The notes under the pieces are model-generated. The model worked only from the letters and a program-made list of their open reading frames with translations, searched no databases and had not been told where the DNA came from. The translations under genes and the position numbers were made by a program. Shown piece by piece: positions 31,527-37,823 of a stretch of 64,000 nucleotides of DNA (position 1 is its first letter; every line of letters begins with the position of its first letter). Source of the stretch: an uncultured Sutterella sp. (GTDB taxonomy: Bacteria; Pseudomonadota; Gammaproteobacteria; Burkholderiales; Burkholderiaceae_F); assembly GCA_937906995.1 (NCBI GenBank), contig CALESB010000019.1:7255-71254 (forward strand). The letters run 5' to 3'.

Positions 31527-32256
31527 ATACGAACCAAACGAAAAGTCTCAAAAACTGTTTACTTTGGGATTGAGTTTTGATAACAAAAGTGGCATTTTGT
31601 CGGGAACAGTTGGCACCGCAAGCGTCAATGGCGATTTAATCTTAGACATTAATATCGACTTGAATGAGTGGGTTGGAAAAGTTATCGATGTTATGCTGTC
31701 GGCAACAAACAATGGCTATGAGGTTATCACGTTTAACGCATTGCAAAATTACTCAATGGGCAATGGGTTACCAAGCGCTCCAGAGTCGAGGCCGCGAATG
31801 ATGACGCGTCTATTTAGAATGTTTGTTCATAAGAATATAGATGATTCTATTATTCAGATTCGACAGGGGCACGAAGAGATTGAAGGCTTTGAAAACATTA
31901 TTGAAGATGGGAACCCAGAATTAAGCATGTTTAACCTTAGCCGACATGACCCAGAAGCAGCTTTGGTTATTGAAATAGCAAGAGCCAAATCTGACATGTT
32001 GGGCAAGGTTGACCAAAGAGACTCTGTTGCGTATCTTGAGGCGCAAGTAGATCTTTTGACTCGTTTATATCTCGAATCTCATGCAAACAAAAGCGGGGAG
32101 TTGATTGATCTTCTGCGATTGGCCGACTCAAGCTCTGTCTTAAACGTCAAAAGCAAAGATAGTTTAAGTAAAGAGTTTACCGAAAAGAAGACGTTAGTTC
32201 GTCAAGCCCAACAGGAATACTATGACGCAAAAACCGTTAAAACGATTGTTGCTTAA
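31513..32256 (+). CDS. Unknown protein between radical SAM genes 2 and 3
   Basis: 247 residues. The first ~75 residues look beta-rich (KLFTLGLSFDNKSGILSGTV, GDLILDINIDLNEWVGKVID); the middle is mixed with an acidic patch; residues ~145-240 are helical with a coiled-coil-like end (LSKEFTEKKTLVRQAQQEYY). No cysteines suited to a cluster are seen. It overlaps both neighbours (14 and 35 bases), so it is an integral part of the cassette. It could be the peptide-recognition (RRE-like) partner or a tail-associated carrier; neither is shown by the sequence. Confidence 0.8.
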   Translation: MKILRYEPNEKSQKLFTLGLSFDNKSGILSGTVGTASVNGDLILDINIDLNEWVGKVIDVMLSATNNGYEVITFNALQNYSMGNGLPSAPESRPRMMTRLFRMFVHKNIDDSIIQIRQGHEEIEGFENIIEDGNPELSMFNLSRHDPEAALVIEIARAKSDMLGKVDQRDSVAYLEAQVDLLTRLYLESHANKSGELIDLLRLADSSSVLNVKSKDSLSKEFTEKKTLVRQAQQEYYDAKTVKTIVA

Positions 32257-33211
32257 GCTTGGAACAAAATGCAACCTATCTTGTCCTCATTGCCATCAGG
32301 TTCAAAAGCACTTTAAAGAACATCCGAGGTTAATAGATTGGATCAAAGAGCAACGTTTTGATCAGATAACGTTTAGTGGTGGAGAGCCACTAATGTATTT
32401 CGATATTATTAAACGTATTATGGTGGCGGTTGGGAAAGATACTGTTTATAGAATGATGTCCAACGGAACTCTTCTTTCAGATGAGATTGTAGAGTTCTTT
32501 AACGAATATCACGTCAAGTACGCAATATCTTACGATGGTGTAAATGGGGGAAGAGACCTAACCGTTCCAATAAGATGGGATAAAGCTAAGAACTTAAAAC
32601 GATGTGGTACATGCGCTATTTTTAGCACACCAACATTTTCGTTTAGAGAGTATGCAAAAGATATAGAGAAAGTTTGCAAATCAACCGGCTTTAGCTCTTG
32701 GACAGACCCAGAATTTTTAAATATTGGATGGATCCATCAAACGCCAGACGCTCCAAATAAAGAATTTACAAAAGAAACCGCAGATAGTTTTATTGAGCAG
32801 GTAACTAACCAGATTGATAAATCTCTGTATTGTTGGTCTCAAAACCAACTAAGTGGTTTTACTCTTAAGTCAAATATTAGAAGGTGGTACGAAAAGCGCA
32901 AAACGGTACATGGAACTTTTTGTTGCAACGAAGCTCTGATTTCTGTCAATCTTGACGGGACAATCATGCAATGTCCTTATGGGACAAGAGTTATTGGCTC
33001 TATTTACAATATGCCAAGTATGGAGTTATTGGATTCTTTTGTTCCAGAAAAGTGTAAACATTGTGAGTTTTGGGATATTTGTCATTGCTCTTGTGTTGCT
33101 TCTATTACAGAGCTTGACTGCTATGTAAACAAAACAATGATTCCAAGGGTTAAGGAGTTGATTGCGAAATACGGAGTTGAAAAAGAGGTGAGGGATATCT
33201 TCGGTCAATAA
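32222..33211 (+). CDS. Radical SAM/SPASM protein 3 of the fibre-tip cassette
   Basis: 329 residues from ATG 32222 (AGGA upstream). C17-x3-C21-x2-C24 (TKCNLSCPHCHQ), SGGEP (52-56). The C-terminal part has CCNEALISVNLDGTIMQC and KCKHCEFWDICHCSC with a following Cys (LDCY), which fits a SPASM/twitch cluster set with an unusual CxCxC-like arrangement. It overlaps the unknown protein by 35 bases and ends the cassette. Likely a third peptide-modifying activity. Confidence 0.92.
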   Translation: MTQKPLKRLLLKLGTKCNLSCPHCHQVQKHFKEHPRLIDWIKEQRFDQITFSGGEPLMYFDIIKRIMVAVGKDTVYRMMSNGTLLSDEIVEFFNEYHVKYAISYDGVNGGRDLTVPIRWDKAKNLKRCGTCAIFSTPTFSFREYAKDIEKVCKSTGFSSWTDPEFLNIGWIHQTPDAPNKEFTKETADSFIEQVTNQIDKSLYCWSQNQLSGFTLKSNIRRWYEKRKTVHGTFCCNEALISVNLDGTIMQCPYGTRVIGSIYNMPSMELLDSFVPEKCKHCEFWDICHCSCVASITELDCYVNKTMIPRVKELIAKYGVEKEVRDIFGQ

Positions 33212-33218
33212 CGCACGC

Positions 33219-33245
33219 GGGGCAGGATATTTCTATCACTGCCCC
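33219..33245 (+). terminator. Hairpin ending the radical SAM cassette
   Basis: GGGGCAG-N13-CTGCCCC begins eight bases after the stop of radical SAM 3. The T run after it is weak (TGCACTCTTT), so it may act as an mRNA 3' barrier or an inefficient terminator. Confidence 0.55.
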
Positions 33246-33253
33246 TGCACTCT

Positions 33254-33382
33254 TTAGAGTTTCGCGCGGATAATCCACAAGACGATGATCACGACAATGA
33301 TTGAAATTTGAACATTCAAATCAATATCGAAAATCAAAGTGACTTGTGGTATTATCAGACACGAGGTTAAGACGTATTCCAT
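33254..33382 (-). CDS. Candidate type I toxin, 42-aa membrane peptide
   Basis: ATG at 33382 (GAGG nine bases upstream) to TAA at 33254. The peptide has a short polar start, then a long hydrophobic helix (VQISIIVVIIVLWIIRAKL) with a basic end, the usual pattern of small membrane toxins. The 5' end is covered by an opposite short RNA gene candidate (33361-33436). It lies antisense between the radical SAM cassette and the lysis genes. Support is from architecture only. Confidence 0.4.
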   Translation of the reverse strand: MEYVLTSCLIIPQVTLIFDIDLNVQISIIVVIIVLWIIRAKL

Positions 33383-33436
33383 AACATCGCCTCATGTTTA
33401 AAGACTCGGCCCGGTGTTACCAGCACTGGGCTTTGT
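33361..33436 (+). ncRNA. Candidate antisense RNA antitoxin
   Basis: An extended -10 box (TGgTATTAT, 33347-33355) precedes a ~70-base stretch that is complementary to the ATG and Shine-Dalgarno region of the 42-codon gene and ends in the stem GCCCGGTG-TTACCAG-CACTGGGC (33409-33431) with TTTG. This is the layout of type I antitoxin RNAs. The remaining bases up to 33600 hold further small hairpins (CCCC-TTTC-GGGG; TACGGC-TTTC-GCCGTA) and no gene that I can support. Confidence 0.4.
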
Positions 33437-33600
33437 CGTTTCTACACCCCTTTCGGGGGCCCCTACGGCTTTCGCCGTAATCTTTTAAGCGCGCTAGGAA
33501 TCGAAGATTCGGCGCAAAGTTTTCAGGGCAGAGGCGAAGCCAGTTACGCTTTCGCTTCGTGTCGTTCGCTATTGTACAGATTTTTGAATCATAAAAAGTA

Positions 33601-33635
33601 AGCCCCTTGGTGTTGGTTGCATCAAGGGGCTTTTT
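33601..33635 (+). terminator. Terminator upstream of the lysis genes
   Basis: AGCCCCTTG-N13-CAAGGGGCT plus five T. It separates the cassette region from the lysis operon, which begins at 33695. Confidence 0.9.
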
Positions 33636-33694
33636 CGTATCTTAGTTCACAGATATGACATGGAATATTTTAACAAAAATAAAGGTCATTAGAA

Positions 33695-34195
33695 ATGATT
33701 AATACGCTTTCAAATATTTTGCCCAATGGAGCAGATCGGGTGCTTATGGGCTTGGGCGGGTGTATCGGCGCGGCGTTTAGTTTTGCTTTTGGAGATGTTA
33801 AACCTCTGCTTCTTTGGCTTTGTGTTTTCGTCACCATAGATATGGTCCTAGGGATGTTTGCAGCACTTCGGACTGGAACGTGGTGCGGTAGAAAAATCTT
33901 CTGGGGAACGGTTCGCAAAGTTTTGATGTTCTCAATTGTGGCTCTTGCACACGGTCTTGATGAAACACTTCACAGCCTTATCAACTTCCGATTCGTTCAA
34001 TCGGTCGTAATTGTTGCCTACACGGCTGGAGAGTTCGGATCAATCATTAAAAATCTCGAAAGGGCGGGGCTAGGTGGAGTTGTTCCTCCAGTACTGCGCT
34101 ACATCCTCTATGCGATCAATCAGTACCTTGATGACCGAGTTAGTAAAACATTACCGATTAAGTTAGCAACACCAGATAAAAAGGAGAAACCATGA
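33695..34195 (+). CDS. Phage holin, holin_4 (Cph1-like) family
   Basis: 166 residues with three hydrophobic helices (about 14-34, 35-54 with VTIDMVLGMFAALRTG, and 70-90). The pattern DMVLGMFAALRTGTWCGRKI is typical of the toxin-secretion/lysis holin_4 family. It would form lesions in the inner membrane to release or activate the endolysin. It overlaps the endolysin gene by four bases. ATG at 33695. Confidence 0.88.
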   Translation: MINTLSNILPNGADRVLMGLGGCIGAAFSFAFGDVKPLLLWLCVFVTIDMVLGMFAALRTGTWCGRKIFWGTVRKVLMFSIVALAHGLDETLHSLINFRFVQSVVIVAYTAGEFGSIIKNLERAGLGGVVPPVLRYILYAINQYLDDRVSKTLPIKLATPDKKEKP

Positions 34196-34560
34196 AAATC
34201 GAATTTTTTGACACGAAGGAATTTGAAAGTAAAGACGGTAAGCCGTCACCTTATGGTGAAACGGTTGTTGCCAAGGAGTTGATTGTCCGACTCAATGCTA
34301 TTCGCTCTCGTTTTGGCAAACCTATTATCGTCAATTCTGCCTATCGCTCGCCTGAGCACAACAAGGCTGTCGGTGGAGTTTCTAATTCTCAACACGTTCT
34401 TGGCACTGCAGCCGATATTCGGCCAGAGGATCTCAAAGATTTGCCAGAGCTCCAAAAGATTTGCGATGAGATGAATCCGCATGGTGGCGTGGGTTTATAC
34501 AACACGTTTGTTCATGTTGATGTGCGAGGAGAAAAAGCACGATGGGACAACCGAAAATAA
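34192..34560 (+). CDS. Endolysin, M15-type peptidase
   Basis: 122 residues. The zinc ligands lie in SQHVLGTAADI (His, Asp) and FVHVDVRG (His), with VNSAYRSPEHNKAVGG as the usual upstream motif of peptidase M15_3. It cleaves peptide bonds in peptidoglycan cross-bridges or stems. No signal peptide is seen, so export depends on the holin. Coupled to the holin by ATGA. Confidence 0.93.
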   Translation: MKIEFFDTKEFESKDGKPSPYGETVVAKELIVRLNAIRSRFGKPIIVNSAYRSPEHNKAVGGVSNSQHVLGTAADIRPEDLKDLPELQKICDEMNPHGGVGLYNTFVHVDVRGEKARWDNRK

Positions 34561-34796
34561 CTCGTGCCCAACTCGCCGAACAAGTGCGGTGTATTTATTA
34601 CTACCGCACGCCCCATGTTGGTCACACGGTAGCCATGATCGTTTATAAGAATGGTTGCTCAGTTGTAGGGGAGGCTCGTGAAATAGATGATCCTGTCGGT
34701 TTTAAAAAGGATCTTGGAGGACAAGCTGCGTTTGAAGATGCTCTTGCCAAATCGCCTGATATTTTAGAGTGGTGGGAAAAGAGACATGGACATTAA
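34542..34796 (+). CDS. Small phage protein, possibly Gp49-like
   Basis: 84 residues overlapping the endolysin end by 19 bases. The middle (MIVYKNGCSVVGEAREIDD) and the following DDPVGFKKDLGGQAAFEDAL weakly resemble the Gp49 family (phage structural or lysis-region protein of unknown role). Confidence in the family is low; the gene itself is well supported by overlaps on both sides. Confidence 0.65.
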   Translation: MGQPKITRAQLAEQVRCIYYYRTPHVGHTVAMIVYKNGCSVVGEAREIDDPVGFKKDLGGQAAFEDALAKSPDILEWWEKRHGH

Positions 34797-35160
34797 GTAC
34801 ATTATCGCTTCGGTCGTTTGCTCTGTCGTCATCTATGGCGCTTACTCAACTGGTTATGAGAAGGCGGAGACAGAAGCAACATTAAAGATTGAGAGCATGA
34901 AACTGGATCATGCGAATCAGATTATCGAAGCTCAGCAAAAGGAAAAGGAAAAGTATGAGAACAAGACAAAAGAGCTTATGGTTAGTTACAATAATGAGCG
35001 CACTAACTATATTAAGCGGGTGCAGCAACTTGAGCGAAAGTTACAGTCAGACACAAATATGGAAGCCCTCCGTAATGAACGAGACCGATGTTTTGGATTG
35101 GCAGTTAGAGGCGAACGCTTATTACGACGAGCTGAATCGCTTATTGAGGGAATGAAGTAG
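34786..35160 (+). CDS. Inner-membrane spanin, Rz-like
   Basis: 124 residues. One N-terminal membrane anchor (about 5-22, IIASVVCSVVIYGAYSTG) is followed by a long periplasmic coiled coil rich in Lys/Glu (to about 90) and a short basic end. This is the i-spanin layout. A lipoprotein frame lies inside the gene (34955-35155), confirming the Rz/Rz1 pair that fuses inner and outer membranes in the last step of lysis. Confidence 0.88.
   Translation: MDIKYIIASVVCSVVIYGAYSTGYEKAETEATLKIESMKLDHANQIIEAQQKEKEKYENKTKELMVSYNNERTNYIKRVQQLERKLQSDTNMEALRNERDRCFGLAVRGERLLRRAESLIEGMK
34955..35155 (+). CDS. Outer-membrane spanin lipoprotein, Rz1-like, embedded in Rz
   Basis: 66 residues from ATG 34955 (AAAGGAAAAG upstream) in the +1 frame wholly inside Rz. 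Signal peptide with lipobox LTILSGC, cysteine at about residue 23, so a 44-residue mature lipoprotein. Fully nested Rz1 genes are known from lambda. The mature part is not markedly Pro-rich, unlike lambda Rz1. Confidence 0.82.
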   Translation: MRTRQKSLWLVTIMSALTILSGCSNLSESYSQTQIWKPSVMNETDVLDWQLEANAYYDELNRLLRE

Positions 35161-35254
35161 GGATCCGAACCCTCGCTTCATATTTGCAAGATTGTGTGGT
35201 TGATTGTGTGGTTTTTGATTTGGCCTTCATACAAGCCCTGGTATTATTGAAGGT

Positions 35255-35276
35255 TAGTCGGACTCTCTCTCCGCCA
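35255..35276 (+). other. Candidate attR: 3' end of a tRNA-Ser
   Basis: The sequence GGACTCTCTCTCCGCCA matches the end of a tRNA-Ser (acceptor strand TCTCTCC, discriminator G, CCA), but upstream bases do not complete a tRNA. It lies just after the lysis genes and before host DNA. The intact tRNA would be on the other side of the prophage, outside the window. Confidence 0.45.
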
Positions 35277-35344
35277 GACATCCTATATTTAGAGCGGTTG
35301 CGGTGCAGTTTTAACAAATGCCCGCCACTTATGCAGATGATGAG

Positions 35345-35372
35345 AGCCGATCCTGATGAGATCGGCTTTTTG
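35345..35372 (+). terminator. Terminator AGCCGATC-CTGATGA-GATCGGCT + five T
   Basis: Perfect eight-pair stem downstream of the tRNA-Ser fragment, probably the original terminator of the host tRNA gene. The bases from here to the rimP promoter (35373-35478) hold no gene that I can see. Confidence 0.9.
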
Positions 35373-35478
35373 TTTTTATTCGTGTAAGAACGAACAGCCT
35401 CTATAATCGATTACGCTACAACAGTAAGAATCCGTTACGATTTTTAGAGTGCTTCTTATTTAAAATTGCTCTAAGTGA

Positions 35479-35506
35479 TTGATTTTTGTCGAGGAAGCTG
35501 TATAAT
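35479..35506 (+). promoter_or_regulatory. Promoter of the rimP-nusA-infB operon
   Basis: TTGATT (35479-35484), 16-base spacer, TATAAT (35501-35506). The start would be near 35513, giving a leader of about 190 bases before rimP. Confidence 0.7.
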
Positions 35507-35526
35507 TGGCAAAAGATAACAATAAT

Positions 35527-35558
35527 AAAGGCACTTTTTAAAGTGCCTTTGTTGTTTT
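35527..35558 (+). terminator. First leader hairpin before rimP
   Basis: AAAGGCACTTT directly followed by its complement AAAGTGCCTTT (11 pairs, two-base nominal loop), then GTTGTTTTT. It comes ~15 bases after the expected transcription start, so it looks like an attenuator, not an end of another gene. Confidence 0.75.
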
Positions 35559-35646
35559 TATCTTCTGTCGGGTACGGGGAGAAGAAATTTTCACCGTACA
35601 AGCCCTCTGGTAGGCTCTACGTGAAGCGTCTGGAAGGGTGTTTGAT

Positions 35647-35666
35647 GGGCCAAATGGCCCTTTTTT
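35647..35666 (+). terminator. Second leader hairpin before rimP
   Basis: GGGCC-AAAT-GGCCC followed by six T, 36 bases before the rimP ATG. Tandem leader terminators upstream of rimP-nusA are known in E. coli, where they contribute to regulation by NusA. Confidence 0.8.
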
Positions 35667-35701
35667 ATTGCAAATTTTAGTAGCAAAGAGTTATTCAAAA
35701 G

Positions 35702-36277
35702 ATGAGTGAATCTACGACTGATTTGGTCTCGATGGTTGAACAAACCGTCACCGGCATGGGCTACGAGTTCGTCGACTTGGAGCATTTGCCGCGTGGCATG
35801 ATCCGCGTCACAATGGACAGTTTAGAAGGCATTGGAGTGGATGATTGTGAGCGTGTCAGCAATCAATTGACCCACCTTTTCACAGTTGAAGAGGTCAATT
35901 ATGAACGCCTCGAAGTCTCTTCTCCAGGTGTTGAACGTCCTTTAAAGCGTTTGGCTGATTGGAAGCGCTTTGTCGGTGCATTGGTTCACGTTGAACTTTT
36001 TGCTCCGTTAATTGCCGAAGGCTTCCCTGAGGCTGGCCGCCGTAAGTTAGACGGTCGCATTCAAGGTGTGGAAGGTGAAGGCATTGAGGCTAAGATCCAA
36101 TTTTTATTTACGGATGAAAAGCCTGCTAAGACGCCGGCGCAAGCAGCTCGCGATCGTATTGCTATGAAGAAAAATGGCAAGAAGGCAGTAGCTATTGAAC
36201 CCGTTCTCGTGAGTTTTACGATCGATCAAGTGGATCGAGCTCACTTGGTTGCAGAATTAAACTTCAAAGGAAAGTAA
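35702..36277 (+). CDS. rimP: Ribosome maturation factor RimP
   Basis: 191 residues; the core is normal and the C-terminal part carries an insertion of about 30 residues rich in Lys/Ala (DEKPAKTPAQAARDRIAMKK). N-terminal LVSMVEQTVTGMGYEFVDLE and VSSPGVERPL (about 77-86) are family signatures. RimP assists 30S subunit assembly. First gene of the nusA operon; four bases separate it from nusA. Confidence 0.95.
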   Translation: MSESTTDLVSMVEQTVTGMGYEFVDLEHLPRGMIRVTMDSLEGIGVDDCERVSNQLTHLFTVEEVNYERLEVSSPGVERPLKRLADWKRFVGALVHVELFAPLIAEGFPEAGRRKLDGRIQGVEGEGIEAKIQFLFTDEKPAKTPAQAARDRIAMKKNGKKAVAIEPVLVSFTIDQVDRAHLVAELNFKGK

Positions 36278-36280
36278 AAA

Positions 36281-37768
36281 ATGAATCGCGAAATGCTTGA
36301 AATGGTTGAAGTGTTGGCTCAAGAGAAGAACGTGCCTCGTGAGGTTGTCTTCGGTGTGCTCGAAACAGCTTTAGCCAGTGCTATTAAGAAGGCTAACTTC
36401 CAAGGTCAAGATGTTGACGTGGAGGTTTCTGTTAGCCGTGCTACGGGTGACTACCAGGCCTGGCGTCGTTGGGTTGTTGTTGCTGATGAAGATGGTTTGC
36501 AAGAACCTGATCGTCAAGAAATGTACTCTGACATTCATGACGAATTCCCGGAATTGCAAGTTGGCGATTACATTCGCGAAGAAATTGAAAACATCAATAG
36601 TTCTGGTCGTCGCTTTGCTCAAGATGCTAAGCAAGTGATTTTGCAACGCTTGCGCGATGCAGAACGTGAACAAATGTTGGTTGAATTCTTAGCTCGTGAT
36701 GAAAAGATCATCTCTGGTCTTGTCAAGCGCATGGATAAGGGCGACGCCATTGTTGAAATCGGTAAGGTTGAAGCTCGCTTGCCGCGCTCTGAAATGTTAC
36801 CGAAGGAAACGATGCGTCCTGGTGACCGTGTTCGTGCCTATGTTAACCGAGTTGATCGCACGAGTAAGGGGCAACAAGTGTTCTTGTCTCGTACGTGCCC
36901 GGAATTCATTAAGGAATTGTTTGCGCTTCAAGTTCCTGAAATCGAAGAAGGTCTTTTAGAGATCAAGAGTGCAGCTCGTGATCCCGGTAGCCGTGCAAAG
37001 ATAGCTGTGCAAGCTAAGGATGCTCGTTTGGATCCGGTTGGTACTTGTATTGGTGTTCGTGGTACGCGCGTTAATGCTGTTTCTAACGAATTGGGCGGTG
37101 AACGTGTTGACATCGTTGTCTGGGACGATGAACCGGCACAGTTTGTTGTGAGCGCTCTTGAGCCTGCTAAGGTCACCGGTGTGGTGATGCTCGAAGACAC
37201 GCACACAATGGAAGTGGTTGTCGATGAAGACAATTTAGCTATCGCAATTGGTCGAGCTGGTCAAAACGTTCGTTTAGCTAGCGAATTGACGGGCTGGAAG
37301 ATCGACATCATGACTAACGAAGAAGCCAATGCTAAGCGTGATGAAGAAACGGTCAAGATGCGTGAAGAATTTACGCAAAAGTTAGATGTTGACGCTGAAG
37401 TAGCAGACATCTTGATTGAAAACGGCTTCTCTTCTATTGAAGAAGTCGCTTATGTGCCAGAAGCTGAGCTTTTGGAAATTGAAGCTTTCGACGCCGATAC
37501 GGTTAAGGAACTTCGCGAACGTGCCCGTAACAAGTGCTTGATGCAAGACTTGGAACGTGAAGAAAATTTGCGTCAAGCCGAACCGGAATTGCTTGACTTG
37601 GAAGGCATGGATAATGATTTGGTTAATGTGCTCGTGGCTCACGGTGTTAAGACGCGTGATGACCTCGCCGAATTAGCCGTTGACGAACTGGTGGAAATGA
37701 GTGGTATTGATGCTGATCGTGCCAGCAAATTGATTGTTGCAGCTCGTGCTCACTGGTTTAATAACTAA
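36281..37768 (+). CDS. nusA: Transcription termination/antitermination factor NusA
   Basis: 495 residues, normal for proteobacteria. N-terminal polymerase-binding domain (EMLEMVEVLAQEKNVPREVV), S1 domain (~130-200), two KH domains (DPVGTCIGVRGTRVNAVSNE; AIAIGRAGQNVRLASELTGW), and two C-terminal acidic repeats (~360-495) that in E. coli contact polymerase alpha and N. It controls pausing, termination and antitermination and may regulate its own operon through the leader hairpins. Confidence 0.97.
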   Translation: MNREMLEMVEVLAQEKNVPREVVFGVLETALASAIKKANFQGQDVDVEVSVSRATGDYQAWRRWVVVADEDGLQEPDRQEMYSDIHDEFPELQVGDYIREEIENINSSGRRFAQDAKQVILQRLRDAEREQMLVEFLARDEKIISGLVKRMDKGDAIVEIGKVEARLPRSEMLPKETMRPGDRVRAYVNRVDRTSKGQQVFLSRTCPEFIKELFALQVPEIEEGLLEIKSAARDPGSRAKIAVQAKDARLDPVGTCIGVRGTRVNAVSNELGGERVDIVVWDDEPAQFVVSALEPAKVTGVVMLEDTHTMEVVVDEDNLAIAIGRAGQNVRLASELTGWKIDIMTNEEANAKRDEETVKMREEFTQKLDVDAEVADILIENGFSSIEEVAYVPEAELLEIEAFDADTVKELRERARNKCLMQDLEREENLRQAEPELLDLEGMDNDLVNVLVAHGVKTRDDLAELAVDELVEMSGIDADRASKLIVAARAHWFNN

Positions 37769-37823
37769 GCGCTCTTTGTAAACGACTTAACATGACGTTT
37801 AACAGAGAACGAAAGGAAGGATT

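Larger units (their letters stand above)
1..35276. mobile_element. Prophage, SfV-like mosaic (left end outside window)
   Basis: The block holds recombination genes, a CI/Cro switch, replication, late control, terminase, HK97-type head, Mu-type contractile tail, tail fibres and lysis genes in the usual lambdoid order. No integrase is seen, so the left end lies before base 1. The right end is placed at a fragment matching the 3' end of a tRNA-Ser (to 35276), after which only host housekeeping genes follow. All structural genes are open, so the phage may be functional. The combination of a lambdoid early region, HK97 head and Mu-like tail is known from Shigella phage SfV; that likeness is by gene content only. 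Confidence 0.93.

Noticed and set aside
26882..33211. Diversity-generating retroelement at the tail fibre
   Set aside because: No reverse transcriptase and no template/variable repeat pair found; the only repeat is the short TGTGAT tract.
36371..36673. Several minus-strand frames opposite nusA, truB and typA
   Set aside because: They lie fully inside well-identified genes and have no ribosome sites or recognisable domains.
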